Positions 36,601 to 45,012 of a DNA stretch of 64,000 nt are shown here, in pieces (within the stretch, counting starts at the first letter, position 1; each line of letters starts with the position of its first letter). Below the pieces are notes generated by a model. It made no database searches, was not told the origin of the DNA, and saw only the letters and a program-made list of their open reading frames with translations. The DNA is from Marthasterias glacialis (lineage: Eukaryota; Echinodermata; Asteroidea; Forcipulatida; Asteriidae): assembly GCA_911728455.2 (NCBI GenBank), contig OU452222.1:24852923-24916922 (forward strand). The letters are read 5' to 3'. Both the position numbers and the translations under genes were made by a program.

Positions 36601-37789
36601 AACAACATTTTGCCTCAAACAAACAAAACCTTTGAATAACATTCGATCATCAGGACCTTTAAATACGAAACTTCATAAGTTGTTTTCACAACTTAAAGGC
36701 TTTACAAGCGAGTGAGTTAATAGTATTGAATCAAAATAGGAAAAAATACACGATTCAAGACTGGTGTAATTTAGCAATTTTTTGATCAATGCAAATCAAA
36801 ATAATCCAATGTCATTAAACCAACAGCCGATGCGGATTTACATCTATGGTGGCAAGTGGATTTGACTGACACACACTGCTTGGGTCATATCATCGTAGAT
36901 CTTGGAGTCAATAATACCGGTGAGGCTTCATGTAGAAAACCAATTTTTACCAGTTGGGAACGTCTCCTTAAATCAGATGTATTTTGTTTTTCACATGCCA
37001 ACAACTAAAATTATATAAGAAGTAGTACGGAACTCAAAGTATCCTGCGATTAGGAACGAGTGACTGTAAAGATGGTTCCCACATCTCCAAAACGATCATG
37101 GCCCAATTTCATAAATCCCGTAAACAGCCAATGTTTTCCTTACCACACGATTTCCATTTCAAAGCGCTGCTAACCATACAAGCTCACGAAAAGGCATGCT
37201 AACTTCCCCGTGCTTACTGTAGGAAAATGAGTGACGTAACAATGTAATGATGGTCGCGGAAGCTGACAACCAATAAAATACGCTTATACGCTTCTTAAGT
37301 ACATTGTTCTGTCATAGTAAGCACAATAAATTGTTACCGTTAAGCAGCGCTATGAAATTTGGCCTTTTTGATATGGAGCCACCTTGTATGGATGAATTAG
37401 TTGCACGTTCAAGTACACAACTATCGCTAGACAGTAGATGTTTATAATTATTACACTACTACTGTCAGCCAAGGAGAGCTACTTTGTTATTATGCACTAA
37501 TTTTACCTTTAAATATTCTTTCGTTTCAGAATTTCCCATTAGTTTCATCGGTGCAGTTGCACGTGCTGGCATCACTTCAGACTATGCCCAGAACCAGCAA
37601 TGTGGCTCAACAGTAACTGCAGCCCTGGTCTACGATGGGGCGACGATAACATTCGTATGTGATCCGCCAGTAACAGCTAGGTACGTCAGCTTAGACATAG
37701 ATCCTTCTAGATCGGGGAACGACGAAGGTCTACGCATTGCTGAGGTGACTATTGAAGAACATTCAACACCACAGTGCCTGTGGATCTAG
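21577..37789 (+). CDS. Right HYR/F-type lectin gene (plus-strand paralogue), 14 exons
   Basis: Predicted secreted protein: signal peptide, Cys module, two HYR domains and three FTP domains. Exons: 21577-21646, 25999-26238, 26808-27059, 27330-27587, 27829-27930, 28297-28386, 28994-29254, 30989-31045 (optional mini-exon), 32070-32174, 34337-34420, 34871-35128, 35456-35560, 36827-36919 and 37530-37789. All internal junctions are GT-AG and phase 1, so cassettes can be skipped without changing frame. Coding length is 744 residues with the mini-exon and 725 without; read-through of the mini-exon donor gives 449. FTP domains are known fucose-binding modules and HYR an adhesion module; an extracellular adhesive or immune-recognition role is inferred. 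The 29254-32070 stretch could instead separate two transcription units. Confidence 0.8.
22390..25980. other. Right intron 1 body
   Basis: No exon is supported between exon 1 and exon 2. Contents: a poly-A stretch near 22650-22670, one end of the GGGCCCAATTTCAT family near 22738, short degenerate repeats of the 'aacctgtggaggga' type at 22.8-23.2 kb, (AG)n at 23026-23040, a tandem 'ttgtttctg(t)agatttgtatt' pair near 24.57-24.66 kb, and ACCTTTCCTTTCGG-type repeats at 25.75-25.98 kb that mirror the left intron. Confidence 0.4.
25999..26238 (+). CDS. Right gene exon 2: Cys-containing module, 80 residues
   Basis: A 240-nt phase 1-1 exon (acceptor ttaacag, donor ccag|GTAAAC). It encodes V-C-L-G-C-S, a region with RLRWVQPAERVGRCAC, and a C-terminal YYNCPG. 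There are six cysteines, one more than in the left copy. No family is recognised. It lies between the leader and the HYR domains in both genes. Confidence 0.75.
26808..27059 (+). CDS. Right gene exon 3: first HYR domain
   Basis: A 252-nt phase 1-1 exon (acceptor caactag, donor G|GTGAG). It encodes a full HYR repeat (PPSITCP, TATDNSGVPP, YEATDGAGNP, C-K-F-N-I-S-V). It is nearly identical to the left exon 8578-8327. Confidence 0.9.
27330..27587 (+). CDS. Right gene exon 4: second HYR domain
   Basis: A 258-nt phase 1-1 exon (acceptor tatttcag, donor CAAG|GTACAA). It encodes a full HYR repeat (SCPKDITKI, WDEPTATDNSG, YRATDAAGNS). It is nearly identical to the left exon 8148-7891. Confidence 0.9.
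27829..29254 (+). CDS. Right gene exons 5-7: first FTP/F-type lectin domain
   Basis: Three phase 1-1 exons: N part 27829-27930 (102 nt, GVSAWQSTNWTF...FDGN), middle 28297-28386 (90 nt, HPWWRVALGDEHCLVRI) and C part 28994-29254 (261 nt, VARAGLSS, TDNQQCG, CDPPLLATYVHLEK, ending at Cys-Val-His-Glu). Order and lengths match the left copy. This is the FTP domain best conserved between the two genes. Confidence 0.88.
29370..30360 (+). mobile_element. Penelope-like retroelement fossil with GIY-YIG region
   Basis: Conceptual pieces match the C-terminal half of Penelope-like reverse transcriptases (KPTDTHQYLLP, YSQALRIRRICS, VAFRRP) followed by a GIY-YIG-type region (SDTYNVV, CKRCG, FNSPNHSVKDVEL). 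It is degenerate and broken in several places. It occupies the intron between the right gene's first FTP domain and the mini-exon and is absent at the left position, so it inserted after the duplication. Its 3' non-coding part may extend to about 30.97 kb. Confidence 0.75.
30989..31065 (+). CDS. Right gene mini-exon (57 nt) or alternative terminal exon
   Basis: The acceptor (ataacag) precedes 30989. A phase-1 donor lies after 31045 (TCTG|GTAGGA). Reading on instead reaches TAA at 31063-31065 and yields 449 residues, the same total as the left gene. Peptide VTTLQATSNSG...ELSLSG resembles an FTP N exon that has lost its middle. In this copy no FTP middle or C-terminal exon follows before the next complete unit. 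Confidence 0.6.
31320..31495. repeat. 88-bp tandem duplication (two copies)
   Basis: The unit begins tgttttgtgtgcttgcgctg at 31320 and repeats at 31408, essentially identical through ccggataattcc. It is recent and lies in the intron after the mini-exon of the right gene. Confidence 0.85.
31740..31800. other. Breakpoint where right-arm homology with the left arm stops
   Basis: The right arm matches the left arm (reverse strand, about 4.33-4.42 kb) through ctagaaatgtgttttcc and aaagccttgatgcat at about 31742, then changes to (TTTA)n sequence. The FTP middle exon present at this point on the left is missing, marking a deletion or the end of the duplicated tract. Confidence 0.55.
32070..35128 (+). 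CDS. Right gene exons 9-11: second FTP domain
   Basis: N part 32070-32174 (105 nt, LLGKNASQSSTYPDAFPAKN), middle 34337-34420 (84 nt, PHPWWLMDLVNEHCLGTI) and C part 34871-35128 (258 nt, VRAGLSSNFTDNQQC, CDPPVKARYISLDKE, ending CPSYQ). All are phase 1-1 with good GT-AG sites. The first intron holds a gypsy fossil (about 32.7-33.66 kb) and a short MITE (about 34.03-34.29 kb). Confidence 0.85.
32700..33660 (+). mobile_element. Gypsy/Ty3-type LTR retrotransposon fossil (RNase H to integrase)
   Basis: Recognisable parts in order: a reverse transcriptase/RNase H tail (GHPIAYA, LTDTEKRYAS, SDHKLLEMI), a connecting region, then integrase-core similarity (SDNGPQFTS and NGTAE). It is broken in several places and has no identified terminal repeats, so it is an old internal fragment. 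It sits in an intron of the right lectin gene. Confidence 0.75.
34029..34287. mobile_element. Short MITE with about 24-bp terminal inverted repeats
   Basis: The left end (GACCGATCCATTAAGC...CTGCCCC) is the inverse of the right end (GGGGCGGGGCTTAATGGATC). About 260 bp, GC-rich and without coding capacity, in the intron between the second FTP N and middle exons. The target-site duplication is unclear. Confidence 0.6.
35456..37789 (+). CDS. Right gene exons 12-14: third FTP domain and stop
   Basis: N part 35456-35560 (105 nt, EEKASQSRSVPN...NAVDGDRNTFSLTG), middle 36827-36919 (93 nt, HLWWQVDLTDTHCLGHI) and C part 37530-37789 (VARAGITSDYAQNQQCG, CDPPVTARYVSLDIDPS, LRIAEVTIEE), ending at TAG 37787-37789 shortly after the terminal Cys. 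The motif is HLWW rather than HPWW. Confidence 0.85.
37100..37364. mobile_element. MITE with GGCCCAATTTCATA / TATGAAATTTGGCC ends
   Basis: About 265 bp bounded by matching terminal inverted repeats, lying in the last intron of the right lectin gene. It is non-coding. The same terminal motif recurs at 22738 and, diverged, at 18915-20185. Confidence 0.6.
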
Positions 37790-38075
37790 AATGGATTCAG
37801 TCAATAGAGATTCAATGTATGCAACAGCGTTAAAATTATATTGGTGTTTTCTTATGAGAAAAAAAACATACTTATCAACTGTCCAACATTTTTGGGGAAA
37901 AAATACCAATGTTAAAAATGAATCAATTATTCAAAAAAAAGTTTAACAAGTATCAAAACAAGTGTGCAAGTGGAAATTGTTAATATTGTTAATTGTTAAA
38001 AGGAGACCGAAGACATAATTTTTTTTTCGAGGTTGAAATTGACATTCAAAAAATGTTGAAGCTTTTTTCATTCAA

Positions 38076-38081
38076 AATAAA
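38076..38081 (+). terminator. Polyadenylation signal AATAAA of the right gene
   Basis: AATAAA lies about 290 bp past the stop at 37789, in an AT-rich 3' UTR, followed by T-rich sequence. It is the clearest canonical signal downstream of the stop. Confidence 0.55.
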
Positions 38082-40033
38082 AACTGCCTTTTAGTCAATA
38101 AGTTTACTTTTTGTTTTTATTTATTTTATTTGTTATTTAATTAGTATTTTTTTTAACGGTGAAAACAAAAATATAAAACACTCATCTAAAATAATGATTG
38201 ATAAAGAAGACTTTATAGCAGTATAGCGTGTAAATATTAAGTTGTTATCGTGGCTTTATTGTTTATACACAAGCCCCTTTAGAGCCAAAATTGCCTACTA
38301 GCGAACATGAACACACCCTGGTCGCTACATACACCTCTGTCCTTTGATTGACTACCTTCTGCATTGATTTAAAACTTTCTTTGTAACGTTATTACTATGC
38401 TTTTAATATTTATGCGGGTATGTATCTAGTGCCATACTTGTGTACAACCGTTTAAAAATCTTCAAGTGAACAATGTGTGAAAATGTAGACCTTAAAACCA
38501 AATGTATTTGTGTAAAACTTATTTCACCTGATGATGTGATTTTTGTGTTTATTATTATATTAAAACAAATAAAAAAAAACACCAGTAATGTCATAAAGAA
38601 GCATTTTATAGTTGCAGCACGAATGCATTTTTTGTGCTTAGTCGTCAGCGTCCGGAAAGTGCATTAAAGTGCACATGTTTTGTCCTACCAGCCATTTTGC
38701 ATAATTTGCATAAATGTGATTCAAATGAAACTTGGCATGACTGAAGGCATTAAAGAAAAAAGACATGTTGCAGTCACGTCTTAATGACGTCATCCCTAGT
38801 CAAATTACAGTGTTTAATAAAAATCATCAACAAAGGCAAATTTTGACCCACTGAATGGTTGAGAGTGAACAAAGCAACCACTTTACACGGTAATAACCCA
38901 GCTATAAATTACGTCATCACTTTTCGCTCTACCGAACACCGTGAGTTTGTGCACAAACTCTCAGTTTCAGATGACGTCATTGATTGCGTCATTATATTAA
39001 ATCAACGTTTAATATTTAAAAAAATCCATATCCATATATACCGTTACATACAAGATCTTTGCACCATATGAAAGCTTTTCGATTACTCTACAAATCTTTC
39101 AGTGTTACCCCATTTGACCTTGACTTCCGGTCGAAACTGGAAGTTAAATTGTCATTTTTCCAAAAAATCATGTTTCAATAAAAAAAAACAGGCTATAGTA
39201 ATAACCATTACTTTATCTGAAAACACTTTAACTAGTCTACATGTCTTACAGAAAGTGTGACCTCTTTTGACCTTGATTTCCGGTCGAAACCAGAAGTTGA
39301 AGTTTACATTTAAAAGAATTCTTAGGTCATTAACTAAACGAGGTACAGTCTTGAAACTTACTATTACCTTAAACTTTACTGTGCAGTAAACTGCATTGTT
39401 TTTTCTGGATGATGACGTCATCGATGACGTCATTACAATAAATCAACGTTTAATACTTCAAAAATTCATATCTGAAGAACCGTAAATGATACATCAAGAT
39501 CTTTGCACCAAATAAAAACCCTTCAATTACTCTGCACATCTTACATAGTTTGTGACTCCATTTGACCTTGACTTCCGGTCGAATCAGGAAGTTGACTTTT
39601 TTTTCAAAAAGATTATTTTTCAATAACAAAACAGAATTTATTAATAATTATTACTTATCTGAAAGCTCGTTAACCATTATAAAAATTGTGTTGAAGATGT
39701 AACCCCATTTGACCTTTACTTCCGGTTGAAACGGATGTTGAAATTTCACAGATAGTAAATTCATAATTCATCAACTAAACGTGATACAGACTTGAAACTG
39801 CTGCCTTAGGCATTACTGTGTAGATGTAACTGGATTTTTTTTCGGATTATGACATCATCGATGACGTCATTATATTAAATCAACGTTTAATGTTTCAAAA
39901 AATCATATTTGGGGAATCATAAAAGTTACACAGGAGATTTTTGCACCATATGCAAGCCCTTGAAATACTGTACATCTATCGCAGAGTGTGACCCCATTTG
40001 ACCCATAGTTCCTGTCAAAACCAGAAACTTGAT

Positions 40034-40306
40034 TAGGTGTTCGGACTCGAGTCCGAAGCTTGTATGAACTTGAAACTTAACATGTACAAGGATATTAGTG
40101 AGTGGATGATACCGAAACTTTTTTGGAATGATGACGTCATTGATGACGTCATTAGGTTAAATAAACGTTAAATAATTCAAAAATTTAATAACTCAAGAAT
40201 AACTAAACCGGAAGTAGTAGCTTTGTCATGAAAAATCGTTTCTGAATTACGTAAATTTGTGTATTAATATAATAACTTATTTTTAAAGCCCTTGGCCGAA
40301 CACCTA
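40034..40306. mobile_element. MITE with GGTGTTCGG/CCGAACACC ends flanked by TA
   Basis: TAGGTGTTCGG at 40034 pairs with CCGAACACCTA ending at 40306, giving an element of about 270 bp with TA at both edges. Inside it is one paired TGACGTCA motif. The same ends bound a larger tract at 40448-42387. Confidence 0.5.
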
Positions 40307-40447
40307 AATATTTCGCCCGTCAGCATAGCACAATAGACAAAAAACTTGTACACAATATTGACCTTAAAATTTGTAATTACGTAATGAAGCTGAACACCGT
40401 GAGTTTGTTCACAAACTCTAAATTTCTAGTTTTTGTTCGTTTTTTTA

Positions 40448-42387
40448 GGTGTTCGGCCAACAGCCGAACAACTATTGTTACTGTTAAGTTCTTTTTTCTG
40501 CGCATTCTTCCCCTGAAACTTGTCCGCAAATTTTCTCAAAAAGTAAAGCTTGTATGAACTTGAAACTTACCATGTACAAAGATATTAGTGAGTAGATGAT
40601 ATCAACACTTTTTTGAAATGATGACGTCATTGATGACGTCATGACGTTAAATAAACGTTAAATAATTCAAAAAATTCTTAACTCAAGAACGGCAAATGCT
40701 ACATTCAAAATCGTTGGTGCATATGAAAGGTCTTGTAATGTGGGACAAATTGTATGCACACCGTGACCTCAATTGACCTTTACTTCCGGTAGAAACCGGA
40801 AGTAAAAGTAACAAATCATGTTATATGGGCTCTAAAGCCTAAGTGAGTAAAAATATCAACAAACTTTTATTGATAATTTTTTTAGCTTAAGAGCATTCTA
40901 GAAATGTGATATATGACATCATAGCTACGTCACAACGAAATTGGTACACGAGGTCAAACAAATATTTTGCTATCTCAAAAAATAAAGCATATACGGACTT
41001 GAAACTTACTATATACCTAGACCACAGTGTGTACATGACAACGAAAAAAATTTTGAATGATGACGTCATCGATGACGTCATTACATTTAATTGAAGTTTT
41101 ATATTAAATTACTCATATCTCCAGAATCAGTTATGCTACATACATGATCCTTACACCATATGAAAGGCCATAAAGTATTAAATAAATCTTACACAGGGTG
41201 TGACCCCATTTGACCTTTACTTCCATAAAAAATCATATCTGAATAACGTAATTTTGTGTATTGATATAATAACTTAATTTTAAGGCCCTTCCACGATTCT
41301 ACAAATGTTTGCAAAGTTTGATCTCATTTGACCTTCACTTCCGGTCGAAACCGGAAGTATAAGTTTGTACATACAAAAGTATGTATCTTATTATCGAAAC
41401 GTGGTACATTAATCATTACATCAATTTAAAGCTCTCTGGCAATTCTAGATACCATGCACAAGGTGTGACCCCATTTGACCTTTGGTTCCTGTCAAACCGG
41501 AAGTTGAAGTTTCATATGACAAACCTTCATGCATAAAGATCAAAAAGTACAAATAAATATTTCGCCCGTCAGCATAGCACAAGAGAAAACAAACTTGCAC
41601 ACATTATTGATCTTAAGATTTTCAATTACTCAATCACTATATTAAGTTTAAGCCGAACACCGTGAGTTTGTTCACAAACTCTAAAATTCTAGTTTTTTAA
41701 TACTTCTTCTTCTCCCTGGCGATTGTCATAGGTAGCATATGGCAAGGAGACGAAACCGCTTTTGTGATGTCATGATGACGTCATCAGGTGTCGAATTACA
41801 TTAAATCAAAGTTTATTAATTCCAAAAATCATAACTCCTGAAGTACACAACTGCGTAAACGCCTCACAGACATGACCCCATTTTGACCTTGTCTTCCGGT
41901 TCAAACCGGAAGTTGAATCTTTTTGAATTTCAAAATTTCATATTTTAAGAAGTACTTATCACATGATTACAAATCTTACATCAGTATGTAGAGAATTGAG
42001 CCTTCTCAAACATTTGCATTGATGTGACACCATTTTGACTTTTACTTCCGGTTCATATCAAACCAGACGTTTAACGCAAATCGATTGTCCGTGTGCGTTC
42101 AAGCGTGTCCGACATTGCTGTACAAAATCCAATGCCATTATACATGTACAATTGTGTGTGCCTAGCTAGGTGACATCGAGGCCCCATTGCTATGCACATT
42201 AACGACACGTTGTTCTTAGTCTCTTTTCAAGGTGCACACTCCACGCTTTGTTAGTCTTTAATACAGGGCTTATTTAAAACTTTAAAAATCAACAAAAAAT
42301 CAACCTGGATTTACGCTGGATTAACTTTTAATTTCATTTAACTTTTTACACATCAAATAAATTTTAATACATCACACTCCGAACACC
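40448..42387. mobile_element. Larger putative element with the same GGTGTTCGG/CCGAACACC ends
   Basis: GGTGTTCGGCC starts at 40448 after TA, and CCGAACACC ends at 42387 before TA. The interior (about 1.9 kb) is non-coding and made of the TGACGTCA/ACTTCCGG units. It could be one composite element or two solo ends brought together by nesting. Confidence 0.35.
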
Positions 42388-42519
42388 TAGTTTTTGTGAT
42401 GCCTCAAAAACCCATTTCTAGTTGTCATTATTTTCGTTCTTTTTTCAAATAGGCCTATTGTTTTTTATGTATTTATTCATTTATTCATTTATTTATTTAA
42501 TTATTTATTGTAACTTTTT

Positions 42520-44040
42520 TATAGACAATTTCTTTGAAAAAGGACCTGCGACATGAACATGCGTGATAACAACTTCTTTGCAAACAAAGCATTGACGGGT
42601 GACACTAAAACCTTGCGGCAAACCTGGCAGCCACTGCAAACTTGGCCGCCCTGAAACCTGGCCGCGTGCATGCACGAACTATATAATCGAACCATTTGCC
42701 GAGGAAAACATGACATCGTCCACACCCTCGTATATTCATTTCAGCTTGTCATTGACACGGTTCAGATGAATCACTTTCACGATACTTTCCACAAAGAATA
42801 GTTTAATTTTAATGTTAACAATTAACTACAGTCACGTCGATTAAAGCGTCATCTTTCTCCTTTTCTCATTTATGGCTCTCGAGGATTATTTTAGAGGGAA
42901 ATAAAGTCCGAGACTGAGGTACGGTAAAAAAATATAGCATTTTGGAACATTTTTCCGTCGCCCAGTAATATCCACTACAAAAAAATGGTTGGTATATCAT
43001 GTACATATAAATAACTGTGTCAATTGCTGGCCCGGCAACCAACCTATCCTTCTCCATTGAGGGAATCGAACAGATGTTTTACACTAACGTGGGATTCCTC
43101 AATATAGTCTGAACAATAATAAATTGGAAACATTTCCATTTTATATAATAACAAACCTAGAACGAGTAATTTCCTGTTCTTTTGTCATGCACTTTTGACC
43201 CATTCTGTGCATCAGTGACTTTAATTAGTACTTTGATGCACAGCAAAGAGCAGGCATATCTACACTTAAAGTCTACGGGGGAAAAAAGCTGTTCAATAAC
43301 TGTGCAGGTATTTATTAATATATGTTTCTTTGTTTTCAAACACTGCCGTTCAAAATCTAGTGAGACCCCTTTTTTAACAACACGAAACACAACGTTTTGA
43401 AGTCAACAATGCTTATAAACCTCCAAATTCTAAATGTTTTTCCTAAATCCCTCAATATGCCCTCAATATCCACCCTTGTTCACAATGGGAAAACCACATA
43501 ATATGCTTATGCGAGGTTTGTGTTTCCCCAGAACGATTGACGCACTATTTACACACTGTATTATAATATAACGCTCCAACACAATGTCAATCAATAATTA
43601 TACACAATTCCTCCGAGAACACCAACAATGCATTTGTGTAAACACTAGAGCGTTCCGTTCATTATCCCCGATGCAAGAGTCACTTATTAAATAAGGTAAC
43701 CAATTCTTTATAAATAATGTTATACAAGGACACCGGTATCACAAAAATCAAAAGCAATCGACAACACAAAAACACGAGTCAATCAATGTCTTAGATGCCG
43801 TAAAGATGTAGATAGACCCAGGCTGCTCGACCAATCTCTCACCCGAGCCAACATCAAATTGCGAGGCACAGTTCAAGTCACATTCTTGATCTTCAGGCCG
43901 GAAATTTGCAGACTTACATCGAGGTGAATCCTTCACACAGGTCTGGTAACACAACTTTTGATTCTTGGTAGAATTTTTGGGCGTGTAGTTTCGGTCAATT
44001 AACAAACCCGGTCATTACCACGCAGTGAAGTCCGGGTCCT
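42520..44040. repeat. Segmental direct repeat, copy A
   Basis: Matches 58977-59760 plus 61430-62070 in the same orientation: gacaatttctttgaa, the gaggaaaacatga block, ctgttcttttgtca, then catgcttat and the PAN-like exon. Copy A is uninterrupted. The only coding similarity is the PAN-like fragment at 43780-44000. Confidence 0.8.
43780..44000 (-). pseudogene. PAN/apple-domain exon fragment (copy A)
   Basis: On the minus strand it encodes NYTPKNSTKNQKLCYQTC, DSPRCKSANFRP, QECDLN and then VEQPGSIYIF: the cysteine spacing and C-x-L-N end of a PAN/apple repeat. The reading frame upstream closes at a TGA with no convincing acceptor, so it is probably a stranded exon or pseudogene fragment. The PAN gene at 45013 is on the opposite strand and differs in sequence. 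Confidence 0.5.
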
Positions 44041-44612
44041 CACACTGTCATCGCCTAAAATAACCCTAGTGCACTCTAAAAACTAACTTATTCAAAACAG
44101 CGTTAATTTGTCATTTTAGATCGCATTTGACTATGTAAATTAGTCAAAAATGGTTTAAAATGACTAAATAAGGCTGTTTTGACTAACTTTAGTTTTAGAG
44201 TATTAGGGTTAAGGTTTGAAAATAAATGACGCTTCTGGTGCCGAAGTATCAAATTTGGTGGAGACTGTTAAGAATGATACTATGAAACGGCGAAGCAACT
44301 ACAAGGTAATGAGGTGCCAGACTATACCACACCGCCATAAGAACTAACGACCGTTTCATGTATGGTTTCATTGTGTCAATCTAAATTGCAAGTTGGTTTA
44401 TGTTGTCATTGCTTCTTCAGAATGAACCATTAATGGCGAATAAATTGATCGGATTATACAGTCATTTAAGGGCCATATCTTTTACGCCACCTTTGTATAG
44501 ATTTTAACTCTTTTTATGCAAGCAATTTTACATGTTTAACCTCTTCCTGCCTCGTTTCACACTCTCCCCCTCTCTCCCCCTCCCCCTTCTCTCCCCCCCC
44601 ATATTTCTCTCT

Positions 44613-44773
<161 letters not shown>

Positions 44774-45012
44774 TCACTATTCACTATTCATAGTCTTTGA
44801 ATTGAATTAATTTTTTTTTTATTCCTGTCATTTTTTTTAAGGCCGCATAGGCCTATTCCAAGTTTTTAACTGCCCCCCCCCCCCCCCCCCCCCCTTATTC
44901 CCCCATCCTGAAAATGAACGCTCCTGCACAACGCATAATGCGTATATTTTTATACAGGCTTTTCATCGAGGCGGACTCAACGAAAGTCGTCTGAGTAGCT
45001 AGGTTAGGAAAG

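Larger units (their letters stand above)
38930..42390. repeat. Repeat nest with paired TGACGTCA and ACTTCCGG/CCGGAAGT dyads
   Basis: Units of roughly 280-490 bp repeat gatgacgtcat-gatgacgtcat followed by aatcaacgtttaat (near 38984, 39417, 39860, 40138, 40625, 41060; variant at 41775), then a TTTGACCTT-ACTTCCGGT-ACCGGAAGT block. The segment gagtttgttcacaaactc recurs near 38943, 40403 and 41661. No coding sequence is seen. The family is dispersed, since relatives occur in the lectin introns and at 60-61 kb. Confidence 0.75.
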
